This document shows positions 14,824 to 23,201 of a stretch of DNA of 64,000 bases, in pieces. A program made the translations under genes and the position numbers. Origin of the DNA: JAEUIX01 sp964611125. Its GTDB lineage: Bacteria; Planctomycetota; Phycisphaerae; Phycisphaerales; UBA1924. The notes beneath the pieces were generated by a model that had not been told where the DNA came from, did no database searches, and saw nothing but the letters and a program-made list of their open reading frames with translations. Every line of letters starts with the position of its first letter. Within the stretch, counting starts at the first letter, position 1. The stretch covers positions 1 to 64,000 of the forward strand of contig CAZSZO010000012.1 of assembly GCA_964611125.1 (NCBI GenBank). The letters run 5' to 3'.

Positions 14824-16863
14824 GTGATCGCGACCCAGAACATGCCGAAGCCGGGGCTGACGCGGGCGGATGCGCCCATGCTGCGGCGGTTCGCGCGAAC
14901 GATCATGCCGCGGCGGCGGTGGCGGCCATCGGAGTGGGCTGAGACCAACCTGACCATCACGAAAAAGGAAGGCGCCGGGATCGCCGGGCCGTACCGCTGC
15001 GGGCACTACCCCTGGCTGCGGACGTTCCACGACCTGCTCTACGACAACCCCGGCAAGCGGTCGGTGGTGGCCATGAAGGCCTCGCAGAAGGGGCTCACGC
15101 TGGCGGCCAAGGGGATCTGCGGGAGCTACCTGGCCAGCGAATCGGGGACGCTGCTGTATCTGATCGGCCGCGACGAGGACGCGCGGGAGATCGCCGATGA
15201 TCGGTTCTTCCCCATGTTCAAGACCACGCCCACGCTGCGCGAGCGGTTCGCCGGCGAAGGCGAAGAGTTCGAGGAAGGGGTGCGGGTCCGCGAGTACGAC
15301 GGCGGGAAGGTGTACTTCAGCACGGCCGGATCGGCCAGCGCGGTGAGCGCCAAGACCGTGCCGATGCTCTGCGCCGATGAGTTCGACCAGTGCGAGGACG
15401 CGTTCCCCAAGCGTTTCGGCGCGGTGCTGGAGTTCATGCAGGGGCGGCAGACGGCGGTGCACGTGGGGGCCCAGCTGTGGATCTGGAGCCACCCCACGAC
15501 GCGCGAGCGGGGCGTGGCCCGGGTGTGGGAGAACGAGTCAGACCAGGGGACATGGGTGTTCGATTGCCCGCGGTGCTCCTCGCCGATCGCGCCGCGCCTC
15601 GAGGACATCAGGTTCGGTGAGACGCTGATGGCCGGGGCGGTGGATCCGCACTCGGCCTGGCTGGCGTGCCCGGCCTGCGGCGGAAGGATCGAAGACCACG
15701 AGCGCCAGGCGGCGGTGTGGGAGATCGGGACCAGGCCGGGGGCGACCGGACGCCGGCACGTGCCGCTCCCCGATGACGTCGCCTCGCGGCGCGAGTTTGT
15801 GGGGTTCTGGGTGCCGGGTCTGTGCGACCCGTATCTCTCGGTGCGGCACTTCGCACGGTTGATCGTTTCGGCCGGCGATGACCAGGGCCGACGCCAGGCG
15901 GTGTGGAACGTGCACGGCGGCCAGCCCTACAGCGTGGTGAACACGCCGCTGACGCCCGAGAGCGTGGAGCGGCTGTTCGTGCTGCGGCGGCGCGGGATCC
16001 GCCTCGCGCCCGGCGGGACGAGCGGGGTGAAGATCGTGACCTGCGGAGCCGACGTGCAGGCGCCCAAAGAGAACCCGACGATCTACGCGGCCACGGTGGG
16101 ATTCGCCGTGACGGGCGACGTGTTCGTGGCGCAGCTCGAGCTGTGCCGCGGGTTCGCGGGGTGGCATGCGTTCCTGCGGTCGGCGGGGATGAGATTGTCA
16201 ACAAAGGGAGCGAAGGACGCGAAGGGAGACGGGGGAAATGGGGAAGAGGGAAGCCGGGGAGATGAGGGCGCCATCGTGCCGCCGAGCTGGGCGGGGATCG
16301 ATGACGCCTGGCCGCCGGGTGAGGTGAAGAGCGCCTGCCGGGCCAGGCTCTACAGCGAGCACGCGGCGGGGCCGGCGGTGCGGATGCTGCCGGTGCGGTT
16401 TGTTGCGCGACCTGGGATGAACGATGACACGCCGTGGGTTGAAAGGCCCGAAGAGAAGTGCGTCGACCCGGCGCGGCCCGAGCTCGGGGCGATCCCGATG
16501 TATGACCTCTACCGGCACTTCATGGTGGATTGGTTCATCCGGCGCTGGAACGACGGGAAGGTGCACGTGCTGTGCGACTCGCCGGCGGACCTGACGCAGC
16601 ACCTCACGGCGCAGATCCTCGCACCCAAGCGGGTGCAGCACCAGGTGGGGTGGCGGGCGGGCGAGCAGGAGCTGGCGTGGGACCTGGCCAAGGGGCGGCG
16701 CGACGACTGGATGATGGCGATCGTGTACGCGATCGCGGCGGCGCTGACGCGCTGCCGGCTGGGGCGGATCCACCTGATGGGGAACGTTGGGCCGGGAGAT
16801 GGCGCGGGGGGAGGGGGGACAAGGCCGGCGCCGATGGCGCCGATGGCGCGGCGGACGTGGTGA
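14824..16863 (+). CDS. Terminase large subunit, GpA type
   Basis: This is the motor and nuclease that packages phage DNA into proheads. The 679-residue protein has the GpA-type Walker A variant MKASQKGLT near residue 84, Walker B LCADEFDQ near 182, a zinc-ribbon pair (CPRC near 248; CPAC near 282) and a nuclease-domain acidic motif (CGADVQ near 409). Near residue 458 the chain is interrupted by residues from dispersed repeat A (RLSTKGAKDAKGD) followed by a Gly/Glu-rich stretch, then resumes. The start is a GTG after AAAGG. The 3' end is Gly/Pro-rich. Confidence 0.9.
   Translation: MIATQNMPKPGLTRADAPMLRRFARTIMPRRRWRPSEWAETNLTITKKEGAGIAGPYRCGHYPWLRTFHDLLYDNPGKRSVVAMKASQKGLTLAAKGICGSYLASESGTLLYLIGRDEDAREIADDRFFPMFKTTPTLRERFAGEGEEFEEGVRVREYDGGKVYFSTAGSASAVSAKTVPMLCADEFDQCEDAFPKRFGAVLEFMQGRQTAVHVGAQLWIWSHPTTRERGVARVWENESDQGTWVFDCPRCSSPIAPRLEDIRFGETLMAGAVDPHSAWLACPACGGRIEDHERQAAVWEIGTRPGATGRRHVPLPDDVASRREFVGFWVPGLCDPYLSVRHFARLIVSAGDDQGRRQAVWNVHGGQPYSVVNTPLTPESVERLFVLRRRGIRLAPGGTSGVKIVTCGADVQAPKENPTIYAATVGFAVTGDVFVAQLELCRGFAGWHAFLRSAGMRLSTKGAKDAKGDGGNGEEGSRGDEGAIVPPSWAGIDDAWPPGEVKSACRARLYSEHAAGPAVRMLPVRFVARPGMNDDTPWVERPEEKCVDPARPELGAIPMYDLYRHFMVDWFIRRWNDGKVHVLCDSPADLTQHLTAQILAPKRVQHQVGWRAGEQELAWDLAKGRRDDWMMAIVYAIAAALTRCRLGRIHLMGNVGPGDGAGGGGTRPAPMAPMARRTW
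16197..16227 (+). repeat. Dispersed repeat A, copy 4 inside terminase
   Basis: GTCAACAAAGGGAGCGAAGG is followed by ACGCGAAGGGA. It is the only clear copy not at a gene junction. It is read in frame as STKGAKDAKG within the terminase nuclease domain. Confidence 0.8.
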
Positions 16864-16873
16864 GTGTGGCGTT

Positions 16874-16909
16874 GTCAACAAAGTGAGTGAGCGAAGAGAG
16901 CGAAGGGGG
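16874..16909 (+). repeat. Dispersed repeat A, copy 5
   Basis: GTCAACAAAGTGAGTGAGCG is followed by AAGAGAGCGAAGGGGG. It lies between the terminase stop (16863) and the ATG at 16916. Its final AAGGGGG is at ideal ribosome-binding distance (6 bases). Confidence 0.8.
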
Positions 16910-16915
16910 ACAGCT

Positions 16916-17167
16916 ATGGGGAAGGCGAAAGCAGTCGAGGGTCGCGAGACGCGAGACGCGAGTGGTGGGGAAGCGGGAAAGTCGCGGCGGGACCAGTGGG
17001 TGTGCCCGCGGTGCGAGCATGTGGGGTGCCCGCGATACAGCCAGCACGGGAGCCGGATGGCGCTCTACCGCTACCGCCGGTGCGATGGGTGCGGGCACAC
17101 GTTCAGCACAATGCAGCCGCTCAAGCCGGGGACCAATGAGCTGATGGGGCACGAGGAGCTGCGGTGA
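16916..17167 (+). CDS. Small zinc-ribbon protein
   Basis: This 83-residue protein has a four-cysteine zinc ribbon, CPRC and CDGC, separated by about 25 residues containing YRYRR. The pattern resembles the ribbon of NrdR and of the phage Ogr/Delta activators. It may be a late-gene transcription factor, which would fit the paired palindromes just downstream. The N-terminal 20 residues include heptamer repeat C (EGRETRDAS). Translation depends on repeat A copy 5. Function is inference. Confidence 0.6.
   Translation: MGKAKAVEGRETRDASGGEAGKSRRDQWVCPRCEHVGCPRYSQHGSRMALYRYRRCDGCGHTFSTMQPLKPGTNELMGHEELR
16941..16963 (+). repeat. Heptamer repeat family C, copy 2
   Basis: GTCGCGAGACGCGAGACGCG followed by AGT is in frame near the N-terminus of the zinc-ribbon gene. 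It is nearly the same sequence as at 318-347. Confidence 0.6.
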
Positions 17168-17200
17168 GGGCGGGTTGGCGCGGGAGGCGTTCACCATTTC

Positions 17201-17268
17201 TTGCCTAACTAGGCAAACGATCTGCATCGGCGGGGGCAAAATCCGTTCGGATTTGCCTAGTTAGGCAA
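17201..17268. promoter_or_regulatory. Paired TTGCCTA palindromes, operator candidate
   Basis: TTGCCTAACTAGGCAA (17201-17216) and TTGCCTAGTTAGGCAA (17253-17268) are exact reverse complements of each other. Each is a 7-bp inverted repeat around two bases, with centres 52 bp apart. Between them, AATCCGTTCGGATT forms a further hairpin. Such twin dimer sites are typical of operators or recombinase/packaging sites. They lie in a 134-bp gap between the zinc-ribbon gene and the gpW-like gene. Confidence 0.6.
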
Positions 17269-17301
17269 GTGCCCCTCGTTCGGCAGGGGATCCTCTGGGC
17301 G

Positions 17302-17532
17302 ATGACCACCACGGCGGACCAACTCGCGAGCGTGCAGGCGGCCATCGCCGCGGTCGAGTCGACCGGCCAGGCGTACACCATGCCCGATGGCACCATGGTG
17401 CGCAAGGCCGATCTGCTCACGCTGTACCAGCGCGAGGCGGCTCTGCGAGGTCGGGCCGCCGCTGAAGCCGGTCAGGGCTCGGGCGGCGGGGGGCTGGTGC
17501 GGATCCCGGTGTCGTTCGGGAGGCCGCACTGA
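17302..17532 (+). CDS. gpW-like head-tail joining protein
   Basis: This 76-residue protein lies directly before the portal gene and overlaps it by ATGA-type coupling. That position, its size and the pattern (a helical N-terminus, a central TMPDGTMVRKADL turn, then a second helix) match the small gpW family, which completes the head before tail joining in lambda. The Gly-rich C-terminal tail is poorly conserved in the family. Confidence 0.7.
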   Translation: MTTTADQLASVQAAIAAVESTGQAYTMPDGTMVRKADLLTLYQREAALRGRAAAEAGQGSGGGGLVRIPVSFGRPH

Positions 17533-19217
17533 TGGGCGTGCGCGATGTCATCCTGGGCCTGTTGGGCGGCGTGTCGCGAGCGGCCATCGCCGAGACGCGC
17601 AGGAAGATCTTCGCGATGGGGTACAGCGCGGGCAAAGTGAACCGCACCGATCCGGAGTTCAACCCCCGCGGGCTTGGGCCCAACGCTCAGGCTGAATCCG
17701 GCGGGTCGCTGGACCTGGTCTGGCGGCGTTCACGGCAACTGCACGAAGACGATGAGATGATCGACGGGGCCTGCTGCACGTTCCGCGACAACGTGGTGGG
17801 TACGGGCCTGGACGATGTGGAGGCCGATACCGGTTACGACGAAGTGGACAGCCAGCTCAACGCTGTGTGGGAAGAGGACATCGACAACGTTGACGGCAGG
17901 GGCATGTGCCTCGCCGAGAGCCAGGAGCTCTTCGCCACAGAGCGGTTCACCGTCGGTGAGTGCGGCGTGCGGCAGGCCTTCGCCAGGGCCCGAGGGTCTT
18001 TCCGCGGCGGGCCAGTGATCGAGCTGATCGAGGCGGAGCGGATCCCGCTGACGATGAACGGGGTGTGGAACGGCAACCAGGTGCGGCAGGGCGTTGAGTA
18101 CGACGCCGACGGGGTGATCGTGGCGTACCACGTGCTGGTGCAGAACCCGCGGGATATCGGTTCGTTCGGGGCCTTTGGCGGAGGCGTGGGAGCCTGGGCG
18201 TTTGCGTTTGCGACCTATCCCGGCGCCCCGGGAACGCAGCGGATTCCCGCCGAGGAAATGGAGATCGCCCACCGCAAGCGGCGCGTGAACCAGTTGCGGG
18301 GCGTGCCCAAGACGCTCTCGTCGATGCGGTCGGTGCGGATGCGGGACTCGCTGACCGAGAGCATGTTGCTGGCCCAGCAGCTGGCGGCGAACCTGGCGGT
18401 GTTCTTCGAGACCGATGACCCCGATGTGTGGGCCAAGGCGGGGACGGCCGCGGCGGTGGACGGGCTGGGGCAGCCGCTCCAGCGGCTGGAGCCGGGGCAG
18501 ATCGGATTTGTCAAGAAGGGCGAGCCGCCGAAGGTGGTGGCGCCCAATATCGTGCCGGCCAACTTTGAGCAGACGCTGGCCTCAATGGACCGCCGGACCT
18601 CGAGGGGCCTTGGCATCCCCTACAGCGCGTACAGCGGCGACATCAGCCGCAGCAGCTTCGCCAGTGAACGGGTGGCGCGGTCGGACTCGGAGAAGGGCTG
18701 GAGGCCTGAGCAGAAATGGGTGTGGGAGCACCACACCAAAGAATGGCGGCGGCGGCGTATCGACTTTGCGATCCTGACCGGGCGGGTGAAGCTGACGGCC
18801 GAGCAGCGGGCGAAGTTCGAGCAGTACCCCATGCAGCTCTATCGCTGCCAGGTGGGGATGCCGGGTGGCGCGTACATCAACCCGTACCAGGAGGCCGCGG
18901 CGGCGGGCGAGGACCTGCTCAACGGGCTCACCAGCGTTCCGGAACAGTGCCACGACCGCGGCAAGAGCGCGTGGAAGTCTCTGCGGATGCAGATCCGCTA
19001 CGAAGCGATGGACGCCAAGTTGCGAAAAGAAGCCGGGCTGCCGCCGAGGCCCGCAGGGGGGGGCGCGGCTGTGGCCGGCGGCGAGGGCGGTGATCAGGGC
19101 GGCGGGGATCAGCAGGGTGGCGACAGCGGCCAGGGTGGCGGCGGGCAGAACCGAGCCCGAGCGCACCGAGCGGCGCGGATGGCCAGGGCCGCGGCGATGG
19201 GGAGCGGTGACCAATGA
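17532..19217 (+). CDS. Portal protein, lambda gpB family
   Basis: This 561-residue portal subunit forms the dodecameric ring through which DNA enters the head. Typical segments include the early conserved region with DDEMIDGACCTFRDNVVG (residues about 74-91). A central helical region (ESMLLAQQLAANLAVFF) and the GIPYSAYSGDISRSSFASER stretch (about 358-377) follow, the latter characteristic of lambda-type portals. The C-terminal 60 residues are Gly/Gln-rich. It overlaps the protease-capsid gene by ATGA. Confidence 0.88.
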   Translation: MGVRDVILGLLGGVSRAAIAETRRKIFAMGYSAGKVNRTDPEFNPRGLGPNAQAESGGSLDLVWRRSRQLHEDDEMIDGACCTFRDNVVGTGLDDVEADTGYDEVDSQLNAVWEEDIDNVDGRGMCLAESQELFATERFTVGECGVRQAFARARGSFRGGPVIELIEAERIPLTMNGVWNGNQVRQGVEYDADGVIVAYHVLVQNPRDIGSFGAFGGGVGAWAFAFATYPGAPGTQRIPAEEMEIAHRKRRVNQLRGVPKTLSSMRSVRMRDSLTESMLLAQQLAANLAVFFETDDPDVWAKAGTAAAVDGLGQPLQRLEPGQIGFVKKGEPPKVVAPNIVPANFEQTLASMDRRTSRGLGIPYSAYSGDISRSSFASERVARSDSEKGWRPEQKWVWEHHTKEWRRRRIDFAILTGRVKLTAEQRAKFEQYPMQLYRCQVGMPGGAYINPYQEAAAAGEDLLNGLTSVPEQCHDRGKSAWKSLRMQIRYEAMDAKLRKEAGLPPRPAGGGAAVAGGEGGDQGGGDQQGGDSGQGGGGQNRARAHRAARMARAAAMGSGDQ

Positions 19218-21991
19218 ATGAACGCGCGATGATGCTGGCGTTTCTGGCGTCGATGATGCATCGCGCGTGGATGCTCCACGCCGAGGTGCTCCAGAACGTG
19301 CGGCTGTACCTGGCCCGGGTGAGTGAGGGTGGCGCGGGTGGGATGGCGGGAGCGGAGCTGCGGCCGGAGGAGATGCTCGCGGCGATGCGGATCCGAGCCG
19401 GCGGGCCCGGGAAGATCGCTGGCTCGCTCGGCGGCGGGAAGCCGGGAGGCTCTGAGCCCGAGTACCAGCTGGTCAGCGGCGTAGCGGTGATTGACGTGTG
19501 GGGCGTGCTCGACAAGAGCGACGCCGATGTTTCGTATGGGACGTACCGCTGGGGGACCAGCTACGAATCGATCCGCCGGCAGACGCGGGCGGCGATGGCG
19601 GACACCAACGTGAAGGCGGTGCTCTACCGGATCGACTCGCCGGGCGGGGCGGCGATGAGCGTGGGGCCGCTGGCCGAGGAGATGTTCAGCGTGCGGGGCC
19701 AGGGGGGGAAGCCCACGTATGCGTACAACGAGAGCGGGCTGATGGCGTCGGCGGCGCTCTACCTGGGCGCGCAGGCGGGGACGGTTTGGGTGGCGCCGGG
19801 CTCGTGGTCGGGCTCGATCGGGACGATCCTGCAGGTCGAGGACTGGTCGGCGTACCTGGCCAAGATCGGCATCCGGATCGAAGCGATCGTGAGCACGCCG
19901 ACGAAGGACGTCGGCTCGCCGTACCGCGCGATGACGGCCGAGGATCGGGCGATCCTCCAGGCCGAGGTGAACGAGTACGACCGGCAGTTTGTGGCGGCGC
20001 TGGCCAAGGGGCGCGGCGTGGACGTCGCAGCGGTGCGCAAGTGGCAGAGCGACCACGGGTACATCGGCCAGCAGGCGGTGGCGGCGGGCATGGCCGACGC
20101 CGTCAAGAACACCATCGACGACGTGATCGCGGCGATCGCGGCGATCGCGAACGGAAAAGACAACCGGAACGGCCAGAGTGCAGGGACGCGCCTGGCCGCG
20201 CCGGCGACGCCCTCGGCTGGAGCCGCGGGCGAAGCAGCACCAGCACAGTGGCGGATGGCGGCAGGAACCGCAAGGAGCGCGAAGATGAACAAGAAGTACA
20301 AGGTGGATGGACAGGGCCGGTTCCTGCTCGACGCGAGCGGGAACCTGATCAGGGACGACGTGAACGGCCGCGAATTGGCGGCGGACGCGTGCTTCGTCAT
20401 GGCCGAGGCGGGCGCGGCGTTTGTGCTCTCGGCGGCCACGGCGGCGCTGGCCGGGGTGGCCGCCCCCGCGAACCCCGCCAACCCGACCCCCGCTCCGGCG
20501 GCGTTCCAGCTCACGGCCGGGGACATCCAGGCGCGGGCCGCCGGGATCTCGGCGCGGGCGAGCCTGGGGATGTTCGCCGGCAGCAAGGCCGTAAAGGACC
20601 TGCTGGGCAAAGCGATGGCGAACCTGGGTGAGTGGACGCCGGAGAAGTTCAGCGACGCGTGCGTGGAGGCGCTGGCCAAGGAGAACCCGCCCACCGGCCA
20701 CGTGCCCAATGGCGGGGTGAGCGTGACGGCCGGCCAAGAGCAGAGCGAGAAGGTGTCGCAGGCCTTGTCGCACGCCCTCTTTCTGCGGAGCGCCGAGCCG
20801 CTGCTCTCGCGGATCGCCAGCCGGACGGTGGCGGGGGTGGGCGTCCAGGAGAAAGAGGCGACCGCCAACCGCATGGCGGTGGCGATGGGCTTCGCCTCCG
20901 CCGATGACGTGGCCAAGAGCATGCGTGAAGACCGGGCGGGCGGCCTGCGCGGGCGGCGACTCGAGGACATCGGCCGCCGCTTCATCGCGGCGTGCCTGGG
21001 CGTGAGCGTGGAGGCGACGTACCAGCAGCAGCCGTCGGACCTGGACGTTTTCAACGCCGTGATGGGACGCAATCGGGTGCGGGCCAGCGGGCCCGCGGGG
21101 CACAGCTCCAGCGACTTCCCCAGCATCCTGCTCAACGCGCAGAACAAGGTGCTGCTGGCCGGCTTCGCAGAAGCGCCGCGGGTGTGGGACAAGGTCTGCC
21201 GGCGCGGCACGGTCAACGACTACAAAGCCCAGCCGCGAGTGAGCCTGAGCGAAGCGGCCAACTTCGAGCAGATCCCCGAGGGTAAGCGGCCCAGCGAGCA
21301 GACCTTCAACGACCGGCGCGAGCAACTGCTCGTGAACCCCTTCGGGCGTCAGTTCAGCTACACCTACCAGATGTGGCGCAACGACGACCTGGGCGCCTTC
21401 TCCCAGTGGTCGCGGCTGATCGGCGATGCCGCCGCCCGCGTGCCCGAGGACCTGTTCATCACCGCCCTGAAGGCCAACAGCAACCTGGGGCCCACAATGC
21501 TCCAGGACAACACGGCGTTCTTTAACAGCGCCCACAACAACATCGCCACCGCCGCGGCCCTGGCGTATGCCTCGGCGTGGGCGGCGTGGGTGGCGATGGC
21601 CAAGCAGAAGGGCTTCGGTCAGGACAAGGCGCCCATCGACATCAGCCCCACGGTGATGCTCGTGCCCACCGACCTGATTCAGATCGCGCTGGACATCGCC
21701 ATGCAGGAGTACGCCCCGGGCACCACCGGCGCCCAGCTCCAGCGGAACACCCTGCGGGGCCGCTTCGAGGTGGCCGCCACGCCGCGGCTCACCGGCACCC
21801 GGTGGTGGTTCTTCCACAACTCCAGCCAGGCGGCCCCCTTCGAGGTGGGATTCCTGGACGGGCAGGAGACGCCCGTGATCACCGAGGACAACGACGGCGA
21901 CCCGCTCAGCAAGAGCTTCCAGGCGACCCTGCCCGGCGTGGGCATCACCCCGCTCCAGTACGAGGCGGGCATCACCAACGCCGGCGGTTGA
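19214..21991 (+). CDS. S49 prohead protease fused to major capsid protein
   Basis: This 925-residue fusion combines head maturation and shell formation. Residues about 85-310 are an S49/ClpP-fold protease: RIDSPGGAA near 139 and the likely serine in MASAALYL near 178. Residues from about 358 form a scaffold-like stretch, then a Mu gpT-like capsid protein (for example NPFGRQFSYTYQMWRNDDLG). At 20285 an in-frame ATG has AAGGAG (20272-20277) at ideal spacing, so a separate 568-residue scaffold-capsid product is likely, as with lambda Nu3 inside C. Protease-capsid fusions are known in other phages. Confidence 0.88.
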   Translation: MNERAMMLAFLASMMHRAWMLHAEVLQNVRLYLARVSEGGAGGMAGAELRPEEMLAAMRIRAGGPGKIAGSLGGGKPGGSEPEYQLVSGVAVIDVWGVLDKSDADVSYGTYRWGTSYESIRRQTRAAMADTNVKAVLYRIDSPGGAAMSVGPLAEEMFSVRGQGGKPTYAYNESGLMASAALYLGAQAGTVWVAPGSWSGSIGTILQVEDWSAYLAKIGIRIEAIVSTPTKDVGSPYRAMTAEDRAILQAEVNEYDRQFVAALAKGRGVDVAAVRKWQSDHGYIGQQAVAAGMADAVKNTIDDVIAAIAAIANGKDNRNGQSAGTRLAAPATPSAGAAGEAAPAQWRMAAGTARSAKMNKKYKVDGQGRFLLDASGNLIRDDVNGRELAADACFVMAEAGAAFVLSAATAALAGVAAPANPANPTPAPAAFQLTAGDIQARAAGISARASLGMFAGSKAVKDLLGKAMANLGEWTPEKFSDACVEALAKENPPTGHVPNGGVSVTAGQEQSEKVSQALSHALFLRSAEPLLSRIASRTVAGVGVQEKEATANRMAVAMGFASADDVAKSMREDRAGGLRGRRLEDIGRRFIAACLGVSVEATYQQQPSDLDVFNAVMGRNRVRASGPAGHSSSDFPSILLNAQNKVLLAGFAEAPRVWDKVCRRGTVNDYKAQPRVSLSEAANFEQIPEGKRPSEQTFNDRREQLLVNPFGRQFSYTYQMWRNDDLGAFSQWSRLIGDAAARVPEDLFITALKANSNLGPTMLQDNTAFFNSAHNNIATAAALAYASAWAAWVAMAKQKGFGQDKAPIDISPTVMLVPTDLIQIALDIAMQEYAPGTTGAQLQRNTLRGRFEVAATPRLTGTRWWFFHNSSQAAPFEVGFLDGQETPVITEDNDGDPLSKSFQATLPGVGITPLQYEAGITNAGG
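20272..20287 (+). promoter_or_regulatory. Internal ribosome-binding site and start for capsid
   Basis: AAGGAG, seven spacer bases and ATG occur in the same frame as the fusion gene, exactly at the join between the protease and the MNKKYKV scaffold-capsid part. It would let the phage make far more capsid than protease. Confidence 0.6.
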
Positions 21992-22015
21992 TAGGACCGG
22001 ATCGACACCCTCAGT

Positions 22016-22044
22016 CGCGCCCTGGGCCTGAACGCCCGGGCGCG
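22016..22044 (+). terminator. Hairpin after the capsid gene
   Basis: CGCGCCCTGGGC pairs with GCCCGGGCGCG (11 bp with one bulged T, 6-base loop). There is no T run after it. It is more likely an mRNA-stabilising or processing element, or a weak attenuator, than a full terminator. Confidence 0.4.
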
Positions 22045-22084
22045 AATTCGTGGACAAAGGCGAACCAAAGAAAGGGGCGGACCA

Positions 22085-22657
22085 ATGAAGAACAAAGTGC
22101 TGGGATTGGAAGATGCGGTGACGGTGCAGTACGTCAACACCTCGACCACCACGGTGACAGTGTCGGGCTCGGTGGTGCAGCTCGCCGGCCAGTTTGGCGT
22201 GCTGATCACCGATGCGGCGATCAACAACGGCGTGGCCGAGGCGCTGGTGCGGGGCCGCGTTCGTCTGCCCAAGGCCACCGGTGTTTCGTTCACCGTTGAC
22301 CAGCCGCTGGGCTGGGACGCGGCCAACAACCGCGTGACGGCGACTCTCGACGGCGGGGCTGTCATCCGCGTGACCGCGCCCGCGGCCAGCGCTGACACCG
22401 TGGTGGAGGGTGATCTGAACCCCGCGCCGCGGCGCGCGACGATCAACCGGGTGGCGACGGCGGGTGAGGCCACGGCCAACACCGGGACGTGGGTGGTCGG
22501 CTTCACGCCCCAGGTGTGGGATATCCAGATCCGCACCACCACTGGCGGCAACAACACCGCCGGCTACACGCGCACGATCTCCAGCGGCACGGTGACCTTC
22601 GCGGCCACCGATATCGCGACCACCGATGTGCTGGTGGGCTACGCGTTCGAGTTCTGA
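22085..22657 (+). CDS. Capsid cement protein, DUF2190-like
   Basis: This 190-residue beta-rich protein follows the capsid gene, like lambda D. The segment VQLAGQFGVLITDAAINNGV, then WDAANNRVTATLDGGAVI, closely follows the pattern of DUF2190-type proteins that decorate and stabilise capsids. Such domains are normally about 110 residues. The extra C-terminal 75 residues (VWDIQIRTTTGGNNTAGY) may be a second surface domain. The start has AAAGGGG at good spacing. Hairpins flank the gene on both sides. Confidence 0.7.
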   Translation: MKNKVLGLEDAVTVQYVNTSTTTVTVSGSVVQLAGQFGVLITDAAINNGVAEALVRGRVRLPKATGVSFTVDQPLGWDAANNRVTATLDGGAVIRVTAPAASADTVVEGDLNPAPRRATINRVATAGEATANTGTWVVGFTPQVWDIQIRTTTGGNNTAGYTRTISSGTVTFAATDIATTDVLVGYAFEF

Positions 22658-22696
22658 TCCGACTGATCCGCGGCAGCGGCCTCGATCCCATGCGCG

Positions 22697-22739
22697 CCGG
22701 CGGCGGGTTCCCCGATCTCTCCCCGCCGCCGGTGTTTTC
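22697..22739 (+). terminator. Strong hairpin with short T run
   Basis: An 11-bp perfect stem, CCGGCGGCGGG with CCCGCCGCCGG, has a 14-base loop and is followed by TGTTTTC. It looks like a partial terminator between the head-shell genes and the downstream connector and tail genes. Confidence 0.5.
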
Positions 22740-22751
22740 AGGAGCTCCCCC

Positions 22752-23201
22752 TTGCCTCTTCCGGCCCAGGCTACCAACGCATGGCGGCAACGTCTGGCTG
22801 ACGACGCGCGAGCGCTGTGCGGGCCGGGGCAGCTCAACGTGGTGCAGGCCGGATACCGCCGGCAGGGCGCCGCCGCCGCCGCTGACATGGCGGTGAACCT
22901 CGAGATCTCGCCGCGGCCGGCGGAGCGGAGCAATCCGGCGATGATCGGGCGTGGGGCCACGGGGCCCCAGCACCAGCGGCAGGGCTTCCGCGTCGCCCTG
23001 GCGGGGCTCGGACCCGACGAGACTGTGGCGGGCGGCGCCATCATCGGCAGCAAGGGCGGCGTGGTGGAGTTGCGGGCGGGCGACCTGCTCACCGTGCCGG
23101 GCTACGCGGCCCACCAGCCCACCGAGACGGCGGTGATTCTGCGGGTGCTCGGGGAGATTCGGCTGACCGGCGGGCTCTGGACCGGGGAGGCCGGGCTATG
23201 A
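22752..23201 (+). CDS. Head-tail connector candidate
   Basis: I chose the TTG at 22752 (AGGAGCT upstream), giving 149 residues starting MPLPAQATNAWRQRLADD. Longer frames would run back through the hairpin. The C-terminal half is beta-rich (GDLLTVPGYAAHQP; VILRVLGEIRLTGG). Position suggests an equivalent of lambda FI/FII, but there is no sequence match I can name. It overlaps the next gene by ATGA. Confidence 0.5.
   Translation: MPLPAQATNAWRQRLADDARALCGPGQLNVVQAGYRRQGAAAAADMAVNLEISPRPAERSNPAMIGRGATGPQHQRQGFRVALAGLGPDETVAGGAIIGSKGGVVELRAGDLLTVPGYAAHQPTETAVILRVLGEIRLTGGLWTGEAGL

Noticed and set aside
19109..23092. A 1,327-codon minus-strand open frame
   Set aside because: It is the antisense of the portal end, protease-capsid and cement genes, which have clear family features; in GC-rich DNA such antisense frames stay open by chance.
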